From assembly GCA_905116865.2 (NCBI GenBank), contig CAJHNH020000546.1:540632-604631 (forward strand): a stretch of 64,000 nucleotides of DNA, given 5' to 3'. A program made the position numbers and the translations under genes. Below are positions 1-14,400 of this stretch, piece by piece; the first letter of the stretch is position 1, and every line of letters begins with the position of its first letter. The notes below the pieces were generated by a model. That model did not search any database, was not told the DNA's origin, and worked only from the letters and a program-made list of their open reading frames with translations. Source of the stretch: Candidula unifasciata (lineage: Eukaryota > Mollusca > Gastropoda > Stylommatophora > Geomitridae).

Positions 1-2002
1 GTAGAAATAAATAAATATGACAGGAAGAAATGTGTATGATAGTGCTAGAAACCTAACTTATCTTAAACGCATGGTTGCAGAGTAATTTGAGGTGATGCTG
101 GACTAGAAAAGTCAGTGCGACGTCCAGAAATAAAGTCAGTTATACAAATAGCATGAATTCAATAAATGATTTGAGCTGTCTGTGAAAGAACGTTCTCAAA
201 TATGATCAGAGGGAAAACATTAAACAAAAATTGTTTACATAAGAAATGTTAGATTTCATAGAATCAAGAAAATTGACAAGAAATAATAAAAAATGTACTT
301 AAAAAGTCAGGAACAAATGCAATAGAGCAATGGCTTAAGGAACAAATCATGAAAGTTCAAACTGACAAGAAAACAGTAAAACCTTGCACAAGAGAATAGG
401 GGATTTATCATTAAAGCTTTACTGTATACAGAATGTATCTAACCAAAGGTCATAACATTTCTTTGTTACAATTAGATATCTCTTTTGTAGATGATAGCAA
501 TACAGGGAACATATTTTCGATGATTACAAAGCTGATAAACCAGACATAAATACGAATCTAGTAGACCTGCTAGTTCTGAAAGGTGAGACAGAAAACTGAA
601 ACAAAGTAACACTTCACAGCCACACAATATCGTTCTAGAGATATGTGCTTGGAAACCTGGCATAAGTGAAACAAGACAAATCTTCATTAAAAAAAATGGC
701 ACAGGTGAGATCTTCTTAAACATCAGCAGTTTATTTTTCTGCACCATATCTTGAAAACAGAAACAACAAAGTATGAATTCCATGGAACAGTCAGGTTTTT
801 TTTTTAACTGATATTTTCTTTGTAATTTTAATGGAAAGGATGAGAAATAAATTGTGATCGGAAATTTCTGATATTTTTTGGTTTGCTGCATATAAAGAAA
901 TAAGGATTGTAGTTTTAATTTTATATGTCTATAGAGTGATGAATTCAGATTCAGACGTATACTTTATGAGCTATACTGAAAAGAAGTACGCTGACATGTT
1001 CATGAACTCAGTGTAGATAGGATATATCTGGCAACTATCAGGTTTACATATTGGGAGTGAGAATCTACCATCAGATATGATGAGAAAGAACATTTAAAAT
1101 ATGCGCTGGACAAAAATCACATGATCTTCTCAACATTACACAGAGACAAAATCTGAAATCTTTAACATCAGTATTGACTGTATCACGACATATATCAAAT
1201 TAAAGATAAATTGATGCAGAATAGATCAAAACTATTTAGGTGTCAGTATTGCAACAACAAAATATTATTAAAATCACACAAAACTGCTATCTAATTCTAA
1301 AATTCACATACCTTCTCTGTTTAATTATGTTTCAGCTAGTCTTTATTTGAAGCAATTATTTTAAATACTTTGGATGTTATGATGATTTTTGTATGACATG
1401 TCAGATTTCCCAACAAAACAGCTGATCCAAACAGATGATCCAATTGGAATATTTTGTTCAGTTTTCATATCCCAAACTAAATTATTGCTAATAGGTTTGT
1501 CACTTAGATATCAGTCATAATATCAAGACTATTGTCACCTCTGGCAGAGATTCATCAATGACAGAGCAGTATGAACAGTTCTAGACCTTTTCCCTTATCG
1601 TTTGGTATAGAAAAATCACGTACAAATTGTATCACGTCTAAATAATTTTTTTTTAAAATCAGAAAGTGACGCAAAAGCCATGCGGAACATAACAAACGTA
1701 AGGACTTCTTTTGCTAATCCTAGTTTTTCAAAATATTTTTATTGAGGTTAATGTTTCCCTACAAACGGAACAAAAAGTGTCTTTATGATTCGCCTGTATA
1801 CTGGTGAAACATCTGATCAGGATAAATTCTAAAGCCAGTTAACTGGCGATGAGTCTTCAAAGAGTTAGGGTACTCCTTGTCAAAACCATAAGATGTCGGT
1901 TCCCCTCAAAACTCATGAACTGTAAAAAAAAAAAAAAGGAAAGAGAGAGTGAGGCCCCATGAATTTTTTATAATTAATAATATTGTGTTTGTCATAATAT
2001 AG
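1..2002. other. A/T-rich stretch, probable KNL1 intron
   Basis: No reading frame, RNA gene or repeat could be supported here on either strand. The reading frame entering at 2003 is already internal to a protein, so this stretch is most simply an intron of the KNL1-like gene. The larger 5' exons must then lie left of the window. Confidence 0.5.
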
Positions 2003-2184
2003 TTATCTGAGTCTGTCAACCTGCAAGACCTCTATGAAGTCCTAGGCATTTCAAGACTGGAGAAAGCACATGTCAAATCTGTTCCTGTGCTGGTGAGATA
2101 TGACTAACCTGATTGTTTTAATAATTAACTATCAACTGCCTGCCAATCTAACTCTGTTGTAAACTCTCCCTTCCCATCTCTCTC

Positions 2185-2249
<65 letters not shown>

Positions 2250-5200
2250 CTCTCACACGCACACACACACACACACACACAGAAGGAGTTGGGAGCCTGA
2301 AGATTAAAGGTGGTTGCATGACTAGTACAGTGGCCACACACTTAAAGTTAAAACAGCCTGCCACTGGGAGCAGTTACTATCTATGAAGATAAAATATCAA
2401 TAGAATTACATCAGAAACCATAATATTGCTATAATTTATCTTGATAAATGTGTAAAATGATATCTGTGCTCATTAGAAATTAGCTGCTGCCACTTGTAAG
2501 GAGAAACTTACTGCCAAGACTATAAGCATGTCCAGGCTGTGCTGTTTGAAACAACATTTAAATGAAATAGAGGCTGCAATCAACAGGTTAGTAGTTATGT
2601 TCTGTTTATTGATTGTCATAACATTTATTATGTGCATTATGATTTATAAATGGTCCTCAGTAGTAGGGAATCAACTGTAGAGCAAACACAAGATGATACA
2701 TATAATCATCAAAGGGTTCCTCCTTTTCTAGAATTGCTTGGGCTTCCTTGTTTTTAAAAAAAATGGTTTTTTTTTAAACTGTCTCATTGGGAGAACTGAC
2801 TTGGAGCATGACTCCAGTGTGTTCTTTACTGTGAATGCCAGTTTCAAGATGTGTTCACCACATTTGGTAATTGCTCCTCAGATTTGCTGCTTGGGTGGCC
2901 TACCTAACAGCCAGTCAGGTTTTGGAGAAAAATTTGGTGCATCACCATTCAGTTACTTCTCATTTAAATCGTTATCTTGGCCGGGAGAAACCCTTTTTCT
3001 CTCATTCAGCCACTTAGTCCATCTGACCACCTCTGCAGTTCTTCTCACCTTTACCTAAATTAGGTGTTGACCTGAACCAACTCATGCCTTGCCCTCTTGT
3101 CATTTGCCATCATCTCCTGTAAAAAATCTGTGCCTTCTGCACCAATCCAGTAAGTTTGATTTCTGTGTTTGCTGTTAAAAAAGAGGTTGGCACATTGTGT
3201 TACAGTTTAAGCCCACCAATCTGATTTCAGCAAACCACTAATTAGTTGCCTTTTATGACATGCTTGTTAGTGGGGCAGTGGGTCTATTTTCCACCCACAC
3301 AAAATGGGGCCCTGGAACCACACCAACCAGTTGACTTGTAAACATTACTTTTAAAGACACACAGCTAAACCTGTGGGTGGGAACAAATCCTTAATGGGGC
3401 AGGCATTCAGGGAAAGTCTAATGTGGTGATGCTGCGAGTAATGAGACTAGTGTGCATACTAAAGGAATGTAAGCATACAAACTGGAATTAGTGCTATACA
3501 TCTGTCGAGTGGACGTAAAGTTATTTATCCTACCAGAAAGCAACTGGGTAGTCAGCATGGATACATTTATATTCCAAGTGCCATAACTTCTGGTAATCAG
3601 TAGGCAGGAGGAATCATTGGTATTGCTGTACAAGCGAAAGTGATCAGATTAAACAACTAAATAAAACTATCATGCATGAACAGAACAGTCTGCCCACTAA
3701 AAATAGATTTCAATATACTAAACATGAAAAATCATAAGTGTTGTATTATCATAGTGATGACATATATACATGCTGTTTTCCTACCAGGAATATCATAGAT
3801 CATAGTGATAACATATTAATATGCTGTTTTCCTACCAAGAATTTTGTACTAATAACATGTTTACGTGCTCTTTTCCTACCAGGAATATCATAGATCTTAG
3901 TGATAACATATTAATATGCTGTTTTCCTACCAGGAATATCACAGATCATAGTGTTGATATATTTATGTGCTGTAAGCAAGCAAGTATGCATTCTGGAGAA
4001 CATTAGGTGAGGAGAGGTCAGAGTACCAGTGGAAAAGTTTGACCTGTGTAGGGTTATGATATTATTGGGCTGAATATGTAGAGAGTGGCCAGCGGGTGCT
4101 ATGGAGGTTAAAGTCCAACAGTTGATTCACTACAATTCACGCCCAGGATTGTTCAGTGGGGAGAGAAAAGAGAAGTATCTGGGGGTTTATAGCGAAAGCC
4201 AATGAAAATCTTTAGTGCAAGACAACCTAGCATATGACACCACATCATCTAGCATGAGAATAGAGGTGGGGGGGGGGGGGGGGGTAACTGCAGCTCTCCA
4301 GTGGTTAGAGAACAAGATGCATACACATGTCGTAATTGTAACAGACTCTGAAAGCATGCTGAAAAAGGCGAAGACAGGGATGCTTCGAGCAGAGTGGCAA
4401 GTTTCACTGGAAAGGTGAGCATACTTTGGATCTTTTCTCCAGGTTATGCTGACAGATTAGCTGGATCCACACCACTGATACATGACAAGGCAGATGTGGT
4501 CAAATCCCTTTGGGAACAAGCAATGGAAACAGTAGAGAAAGAAGCTTATTATAGCCTGGAGAGAATAAGGCACCTGGGTATAACCAGAGGGTCTGGCCTG
4601 CTCACTATACTCACATGCTACACTTGCATGCTGTTCTCCCACCAGGAATATCATAGAATTAGTGATGACATATTTACATGCTGTTTTCCTACCAGGAATA
4701 TCATAGAATTCGTGATGACATATTTACATGCTGTTTTCCTACCAGGAATATCATAGAATTCGTGATGACATATTTACATGCTGTTTTCCTACCAGGAATA
4801 TCATAGAATTAGCGGTGACATATTTACATGCTGTTTTCCTACCAGGAATATCATAGATCATATTGTGATGACATATTTACATATTGTTTTTCCACCAGGA
4901 ATTTCATAGATAGATCCTTATGATGACATATTTACATGCTGTTTTTCTACCAGAAATATCATAGATCCTTATGATGACATATTTACATTCTGTTTTTCAA
5001 CCAGGAATATCATAATCAGGCATATTCAACTAAGTTTACTCCAGGGCCAACATTAAAAAAAAATCAGAATTGTCACAGGTCAGAGATCCAAGCACCAGCA
5101 TAGAATGATCTAATGATACATCTGGTAATAATCCACACGCCACTTGCCAGGTCTCTGCAAGACAGATTTGGCCTATGGGCCGCCAGTTGAATAGCCCTGA

Positions 5201-5440
5201 CATAAATCATAGTGATGACATGTTTACATACTGTTTTCATGCCAGGTCTGAACAGGAGTTTACAGAGAAGTTAATACAGTTTTCAGATAATCCCCCTGAA
5301 ATATTAGCAGCTTTCCAGGCCAAAGAGATTAATGTAAGTCCTTATCTTTGCAGCATTATCATTAATTTGTCTGTTACTTTTTTTTTTTTTGGAAATCTGT
5401 GATGCTAGCTTGTTTTCTTTAGGGGTGTTTACTGTGGATT

Positions 5441-5484
<44 letters not shown>

Positions 5485-8400
5485 CTCTCTCCCCCCTCTA
5501 TCTTCCTCTTTCTCTCCCTCCCTCCCTTCCTCCCCCTCCCTCCCTCCCTCCATTTTCTTGCTCCCTTTTCCTCAGCATATAAAGTGCTTTACTGCAAGAT
5601 CTGTCTGTTTCCATCACTGATGATGTTGCCCCTGTCCGAAACATTCATTTCTTGTTTACATCGCCTCTCCATCTTTTCAGACTTTAGTCCTACGCCTTGT
5701 GTTGGGCAGTATATGCTATCTTGATATCTCAGACTGTATCCAAGCATGAAACATGACCAGTCTGTTTTAATCGCTTGACGGGTGTTGACAGTTGATTAGT
5801 GTTTATATCTGTTACCTTCCCTTATTTCCAGACAATAGTGTTATATTGCGCAATGAATAGGCATGGGACCACAGCCCATGGCGATGGCAAGTGCGACCAG
5901 CAAAACCCGCCTGCGGCAACAAAAAAAGTCTTCTATAAGTAGAGCATGGAACCTCAAGTCCATTGTTGTCAACATTTAACATGTATATATATACATTATT
6001 TCCATGTTTGTTTTTATCCCTAGTTAATTAGTATTGTTGTCCTTGGTAGATCCAGGTACTGGATTTCAAGCCAGATTAATTCTTTTGCAAATCACATTCA
6101 TCCTTTTGTAAATCAGATTCAACCTATTGGGAATCAAATCAACGTTATGCAAATAAAATTCAGCCGTTCAAAGATCAGCTTCTACAACAAATATTGTAAA
6201 GACTTTTGAACAAAAATGAGACATGATGACAGGAGTTGCTATACTTTAAACATTTTATTGCACTGAGAAATGTAAAATGCTTATTTGACACCAGAAATAA
6301 TTATTAACTTGTAAGTGGGTTAATTCAATATAGTAGGTTATCCTGCAGCCATTAGTGGTTATTTAATTTATATGTTCACAAAATAATTCTGACAGTCTGT
6401 TGGAGTAGTAGTTGCAGCAGTGTGAATTATGAGGTCCACTAAACGTTCATGGCATGAGGGGTCAGCCAAAATATCTTTTATGCACAATTTTACTGTCTTT
6501 GAAATCTCGCTGTTTGTGGAAGTCAAAATTGGCTTCTAGTTAGCGTTGCCAGGTAGCGTTACCAAGAATGCTAATCATTACTGCTTGCATGGCTGAACAA
6601 GTAACTACTCGAAAAAAATGCCATTATTACAACAATCTGACTGTTGTCACTCACCATGACAATTTAATTTGCCAAAGGTTGAATTTGATTTGCAAAAGGA
6701 TGAATATGTTTTGCAAAATGTTGAATTTGGCTTGTCAATCCTGTATTTTTCTGAGCCTCCTGTTATCAAAATGCTGCAGTGGAAAAATGGGAAGCACAGT
6801 TTTCATATTTGTCTTGGAAAAAGAGGTGACAGTGGAGGGGACTGACTATTCCAGCTCATGTCATAGAATGATGTTAGAGGTGACAATGGAGGGGACTGGC
6901 TATTCCACCTCATGTCATAGAATGATGTTAGAGGTGACAGTGGAGGGGACTGGCTATTCCACCTCATGTCATAGAATGATGTTAGAGGTGACAGCGGAGG
7001 GGACTGGCTATTCCACCATATGTCATAGAATGATGTTAGAGGTGACAGTGGAGGGGACTGGCTATTCCACCTCATGTCATAGAATGATGTTAGAGGTGAC
7101 AGTGGAGGGGACTGGCTATTCCACCTCATGTCATAGAATGATGTTAGAGGTGACAGTGGAGGGGACTGGCTATTCCACCTCATGTCATAGAATGATGTTA
7201 GAGGTGATGGCCCTGACATGAGCATTGATGTGGCTGGAATCATGAGACTATCCCTGCATGTGTATACTGAGTGATTCTGTGAGCATGATCTGGCGGGTCA
7301 AGGTAGACTGCATACATAGGTAGTGACGCATGTTAGTCTTTCCTCTTGTGTCGAGTGCGGCACATAGGGCAGAGGTCGCGACTCTCCATGCACGGCGGTC
7401 CGTTGCAATCCGTTGTAGGTCTTGGATGTTTGAGTGGCCCATGAGCGAGCCTTCCCTGATGATAGTTCTACGTAGGGTTTCCCTTGGTCTTCCACGAGAT
7501 CTTTTCCCCTGTGGTGTCCAAATGAGGGCTTGGTAAGGAAGTCTTGATTTATCCATTCTAAGGGCGTGGCCGACATAGTTCCAGCAGCGTTTTCGTATAA
7601 AATTAGACACATACTCTTGCCTGGATTCTTGCCTTATTTGTGTATTGGTTCGGAAATCTGACCATTTGAAATTTAGTATTCTTCTAAGGCATTTATTTTC
7701 AAAACTGTCTAATTTTGTGTCTAGAGTTTTCGTTGATTTCCAGCTCTCGCATCCATAGGTTAGTACTGGAATCACACAAGAATTGAAGATCTTGAGTTTT
7801 GTGTGTTTGCTAAGTGTCTTTGATTTCCAGATGTTAGACAGTTTATTGAAGGCACTAGATGCCAGTGCTATTCTAAATGATATTTCTGGTGCGGTATCTC
7901 CTGTAGATTACATCTTGCTCCCTAGATAAGTGAAACTGTTGACTTTTTCAAGGCTGTTGTTGTTCAGCGTGATACCAACTGAACTGTTGGTAAGGTCTAG
8001 AATTTTTGTTTTTGCGGTGTTAATTTGGAGTCCAATTTGTTCTGAGAAATTCTGGAGTCGATTGATTTTTTCTTGGGCGTCTGTGTGTTCTGAACTCAGG
8101 AGTGCTATGTCGTCGGCGAAGTCTAGGTCTTCCAGAATTTTGTCAACCCATGTAATGCCTAAATTTGCGTTATTTATGCACTTGCGCATGACCCAGTCGA
8201 TTGCTATACCAAAAAGCATCGGCGATAGGACACAGCCTTGCTTCACTCCTGTTTCCACCGGGAACCAGTCAGAATTGCCGGAATCAGTTCTTACACAGCA
8301 TCGTGTTTCATTATAAAAAGATTTTATGATGTTGATATATTTGATGGGGAAACCATAGATGTTAAGCAATTTCCAGATTGTTGGACGATGAATACTGTCG

Positions 8401-11400
8401 AAGGCTTTTTGAAAGTGGACAAAGTTGATCAATAATTTTGACTGGAATTCTGTAGAATCTTCAACAATTATTCTAAGAGTAAAGATGTGGTCTATGCATG
8501 ACCGCTTGGATCTAAAACCGGCTTGTTCTTCCCTTAATCTTTCATCTATGGATTTTTTCAATCTTTCTAGTAGCATACTACAAAATAGTTTCCCTGGTAT
8601 CGAAAGCAGGGTGATGCCTCTCCAGTTGTTACAATCGGATAAATCACCTTTTTTAGGTAATTTGAAGATTACACCATCTTTCCATTGTTGTGGTGGGTAT
8701 TCATTTTGCCAGACTTCATCCATCAGCTGGAGCAAATGTTGCAGGGTGCTTTCATCCGCTGCTTTGAGCATTTCCCCTGAGATGTTGTCCTCTCCGGTAG
8801 CTTTGTTTATTCTTAATTTTTTAATAGCTGTTTTAATCTCCTCTATTGTGAATGACTCGCTGGAGGCAATTAGTGTTGGTGTAATAATTTCTTCTTCTAA
8901 ATTAGGAATGATGTCAGGATTTGGCCTATTTAATATTTCCTTGAAATGTTCTGCCCATCGCTTTGTTTGTTGGTCGTCGGATAGCAGATAGCAGTAGTTT
9001 ACCCTGTTTAGTTGTGTAGGTGAGTGATTGCACAGTTGTTTTCATAATATGGAATACGGCTTTGTTGTTTCCAATCTTGGCAAGCTGTTTCAGCATCGGA
9101 GGCGAGGTCTTTATTTTTCGTCTGGATTGTTAATGGGTGTATTTAGTGTAGGTGAGTGATTGCACAGTTGTTTCATAATATGGAATACGGCTTTGTTGTT
9201 TCCAATCTTGGCAGCTGTTTCAGCATCGGAGGCGAGGTCGTGTATGAAGTTCTGTTTGTCTTTCCTTGCATTTGATTTCACTTCTTTGTCTAGCGTGCTG
9301 TATTTTTCGTATGAAGATGTCTTTTTTGGATAAAAGTGTTAATTTTGCTTGTTTCCTTTCTTGGATTTTTGACCAAGTGTTGTCGCTTAGCCACTTTTTC
9401 TTCTGCTTTTGTACATAACCAACTGTGTTTACTGCAGCGTTCGTCAGTGTGTTCTTGAAAAAGTCCCAATTTGTGTCTATGTTATTTGTAGTATCCGCAT
9501 TTTTAGTTTTGGTTACATAGGTGGTGAGTATCTCTGCATTAAATGCGCTTTGATGATCTTTTGACAAAAGGGCTTGTAAGTTTATTTTCTTATTTCTGGG
9601 TGGTTTAAGTAGAGACCTGAGTTTAATTTTTAGTTTGGCAATACAAAGATTATGATCACTGCCAATATCAGCTCCCCTGTAGGCTCTAACGTCTTGCACT
9701 GATGTACGGAATTTGGCGCTGATGCAAAAATGATCTATCTGGTTTTTTGTTATGTTATCTGGCGAAATCCAGGTTATTTTATGTATGTCTTTATGCGGAA
9801 ATAAGGAGCTTGCTGCTGTTAGATTTGCTATTTCACAGAGTTCAATTAGCCTCTCTCCGTTTTGATTCATATCTCCTGGGCTGTGTACTCCCATATATTT
9901 TTGAACACCTTTGTTGTCAGACCCTAACTTGGCATTAAAATCGCCCATTACAACAAGGAGGTCGTGCTTAGGAGTTTTGTTTATGACACCAACCAGGAGG
10001 TCGTAGAAATTATCTTTGTTGCTGTCGGTGTTGTTGTTTGTAGGTGCGTAGCACTGTATAATAGTTAGTTTGAAATGTGACGCATGTAGTTACTTTTTTT
10101 TCAGTGCTTGTGGGCATTGCTAGCAATAGAAAAGCTGATAAACTGACTGGCTCTGCCAGTTTCAGATGGCTAACATGTGAATTGCTCTGACATTGCTAAT
10201 GTCCTCAGAGAGAGGGGGATGACTGGAAGTTTTCGAGGTAGTGTGGTGCAAAGATGTGCACAGCCAGGCATGAGAGACACACCTGAAGTATGAGAAGTTT
10301 TTCAACTAGCATAGGTCTGACACTGTTAACTGCAGGGCCGCTGATGTATATGTTGGGTAAATCTGAACATCTGTAGACATGTCTAGAGGGCCATTTTGAT
10401 AACCATGTCACAACTCGTGACCATTTTATTTTAGAGACTATTCCTGTGTGACTCCTTACTGTCATTTAACTAGAATGTGAAGAATAGGTTGCTGTGGTCT
10501 GAATGGGTGTCTTTCGATACTGCTGTAACCTCTAAGACTGATTTGATTTGATTCAAGAACCGACATCACAGCACTCGGGGCATTCCCATAAGCGCTCCAT
10601 CCCCATCTTCAGCAGCCAGAGAAGAGTTCTGATACTAATAGTGCCAGTAGCTTTCTGATTAAACGTCCATCTTGCCTTTCCTCTGAGCCTCGAGCATCTG
10701 CCAGCACCTCGAGCATCTGCCAGAACCTCTCGTCACCCCCAACTGCATCACTCTCACCAGACTGTGGTGATCCATCTGCTCCTCCGAATTGTACACGCTC
10801 TCCCACAAGGCACTAACCACGTCTGCCCTATCATGTAGTAGTATTCCACCAAGTAGTGCAGAGCCAGCCAGTCTCTAAAGACTGATGGATGTATTACCAT
10901 GAAAATGCAGATAACATCAACATCTGTGATTAAATGCATGACCATCTGTTCTTGTTTTGAACTTGAGTGTTTAGGGCCATCCATAAGCAGTTTTTTTTTC
11001 TTTCTTGTGTAGTTGCATTATAAATATAAGGTGTGTTATTTTTTTAAAAACAATCTAGGTGTCTGACCTCAGAACAAAGGCTCAGGCTGTGGTTAATTCC
11101 TGTAGGATTCTGGCACAAGCCATGTGGAAACGATACAAAATTGACTACCATGTGAGGTACTCAGAAACTGTTGAGGTAGGTGTAATGTTTGCAAGAACTC
11201 TTACACATGAGACAGTGCCTGTGCTTTGTGATCTGCCTCACAAATACTCATTAATTCAGTCTCTGGAATGGAATATTTGTATAATGCCAATTATCCTTGT
11301 TGTGATGGGGGGGGGGGGGGCACACGCTGAGGCATTAGGCCAACACTAATCTGAAGTGAGAACTGGTGCTTAGAATTTTGAACCAATAATTGATTAAAGG

Positions 11401-14400
11401 CTGAAAAGCCACAAATAAAACTTATATTATTATAAAGCATATGATGATCGCACTTCGTTTTAATATAATGAATGGTTTGTTCCCCCTAATTTTTTTGCGT
11501 TTAACTTCAGTTTGTCTAGGTTTTTCTTAAATATTTGTTTAATGTCATTTTAGAGATGAAAGATCTCACCTGCCTCTGCCAACTAGATGTAGACAAACAT
11601 AAACTACTGCAAACTTCTTCATTTGCTGTGGAAAGGGTGGTTGGCATGTTGTATTGTGGCTTATAGTTAGGCTGCGATACCTGCACAGCTTATCCAACTT
11701 CAGAAAGTGATTATTTGTCACCTTTTGTGACATTCTTGTTAAGGAGACAGTGAGTGTGCACCACCTCCCATTTCTTTCCAAATGGGACCAAGGAGCGCAT
11801 ATGAAGAAACAACTGCAGACACAATGTGCAGTTTTTCTCTTATTTTGGAAATGCTTTGTTAAGTGGTTCTATCCACACTGTTAACATTAACATTAGTAAG
11901 TATACATTTGTACTGACTGTATTTTGTATGCTTGTTGGATGTTATTGGCATTTAGAGTTGTACCATTGTGTCGGTGAGAATATTTGTTGTGTGATTGTTC
12001 TGTAACTATTCTATATCCTCTTTATGTCGCTATTGACACATTAGGCATTCACAAGTTGCTGCTGGTCTGCTGCTTTTCTGCCCATGGTATCCCATGTCAG
12101 TTTACATTCCTTAATTTCCCGTTCTATCGTCCTTCTCCAGGTTACCTTAGGTCATCCACGTCTCCTTTTCCCATTTGATATCCACAGGAGAGCTGTTTTT
12201 GCCAGAGCGTCACAAGGCATTCTGCAAACATGTCCAAGCCATCTCCATCGTCTTGCTTTGATAACATTTGCCAGTGATGCACATTCTGTTTTCCTCCTCA
12301 GTTCTTCATTTATGTTCTTATTTGGCCAAAATATTTGTAGAATTCTCTTTAAACATTAATTTTATAAAGTCTCAAGTTTATGTGTAATTCCCACTGTCAT
12401 TTGCCAACATTCACTGTTGTATAATAGTATTCCTAAAATGTTGCTCTTGTATATTCTGAGTTTTGTCTTCAGACTTAATCCCTTTGACTTCCATATATAG
12501 TTAAGTATGGTAAATGCTTGATTTGCTTTGTTTATTCTTGATCTTTTTCAGAATCTCCATCTGGAATAACTTTACTTCCAAGTTATATAAATTCTTCAAC
12601 TTCCTTTATTGCTTCATCATTTAACATAACTGGATTTTCTGTTTTGTGATTATTTCTCATTACTTTAGTTTTACTGGTGTTTATTTTGAGTCCTATCTTA
12701 ATAGCTGTTGTTGAAAGTCTTTCAATGTTTTCCTGAGCATCGACATGACAGCTTGACATAAGGCTGATGTCATCTGCATAGTCCAAATCCTCTAAAACAG
12801 AGGTGAGTGACCACATGATGCCTCTTTTTCTATCTCGTGTAACTTCCTTCATCAGCCAGTCAGTGGCCGAATTGAACAAAAAGGGGGATAATATGCATCC
12901 CTGTCTGACTCCTGTGTTGACAAAGAAACTTTCTGTTGTATGATTATCACAAACTACCTTGCATTGGCTCTAAAGGGCCGAATGTCAGACAGGCCTGTGT
13001 GCCCAATTTGTAACCCTTTGAAAACAAGTTTGTTCGTCCGTTCTAAATAAATGGCTTTGATAAAATTAACTATTTTCTGTGGTACACCATAGTGATGCAA
13101 AATCTTCCATGGTGATTCCCTATGCAGGCTATCAAAGGCTTTTTCAAAATCCACAAAGGTCATATAAAACTGCACAATTCCATTCGTTACTTTGTTCAGT
13201 TATTTGATGCAGCTTGAAACTGTGTGTGTGATTGTTACTTGTCAGTAAATTTCTAATTGTGTGACTTTCAGAGAGCGTGTCAGGCAATAGATCTCCAGAC
13301 TAATGAGATGGTTTCCAGTACAGAGAAGGCTCTTGATTTAGCAGAGATGGTTGATAAATGTGAGTGCTTTTGTGTGCCATTATGTTATCACATGTATACT
13401 ATTATGTGCTTGGAAGTAAAACATAGAATTTGGATTTTTGAACCTGTTAAGGGGGGGGGGGGGGGTGTAAGGACACCCCCCCCCCCCATATGAGGTTAAA
13501 TTGGTGTCAGTTCCCTGTATAGGTTGTGGGGCCAATTTGAAGGGGGAGGGGGGATAGACCCCACACCATAGTATCCACTTTATAATGTAAAAGGTGACTA
13601 GGAGTTTCCTGAAATCAGATGTGCTGGGCACAAAGATGCAGGTATGGCAGCCTTGTTGCTAGCCACAATGCAACATGCTAACTGCCCATGAGTGGCTATC
13701 CAGGTAAAAAAAAAAAAAAAAGTTGATGTAGGATATTATCTGTTCGGTGTTTAGGTATTCATTAATGAAATTCAGCCTCTGCGATTTTTTTCTGTGGCTA
13801 ATTGTTTCACCTTGTTGACAGGTCTGCAGAAAGTGGATTTGATACTTGGACAGAAGCAAGGTAAGGTGGGAGACTGAAAGGAGAGACAGCGTAGTGTGTG
13901 TGTTTGTGTGTGTGTGCGTGCACGCGCGTGCTTGAGAGAGAGAGAGAGAGAGTAAAAAACACATTATCTATAGATATTGCCAAAATAATATTTACAAAAT
14001 GTTGTAATAAAGATACAGTTGTAAACTCAAAGCATTTATGAATAAAAATTAACTCTAGCTGCTTGATCTTTTGGACTCTACAGGAATAGTTATTTCAGTG
14101 AGGGCTTAACCCACAATGAAATGCTCAACCTATTGTCTATAGTGCTCAGTCTAGGGTTTGTAGTGCTTGACTCAAGGTCTGTAGTGCTCAACCTAGGGTC
14201 TGTAGTGCTCAGCCTAGGGTTTGCAGTGCTCAACTCAAGGTCTGAAGTGCTCAACTCAAGGTCTGTAGTGCTCAGCCTAGGGTTTGCAGTACTCAACTCA
14301 AGGTCAGTAGTGCTCAGCTTAAGGTCTAGTGCTCAACCTAAGGTCTGTATTGCTCACTGTATGATAAAGCTTGGTTCAATTGTGGTTGGCAAGTTGTGTT

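Noticed and set aside
2125..2364. Arg/Glu-rich protein on the minus strand
   Set aside because: Translation of the (TC)n/(AC)n microsatellite.
6568..7221. 217-codon frame as a gene
   Set aside because: Two thirds of it is the 54-bp minisatellite and the rest has no motif or splice context.
7930..8991. Plus-strand frames of 65-188 codons
   Set aside because: They are antisense shadows of the minus-strand LINE reverse transcriptase.
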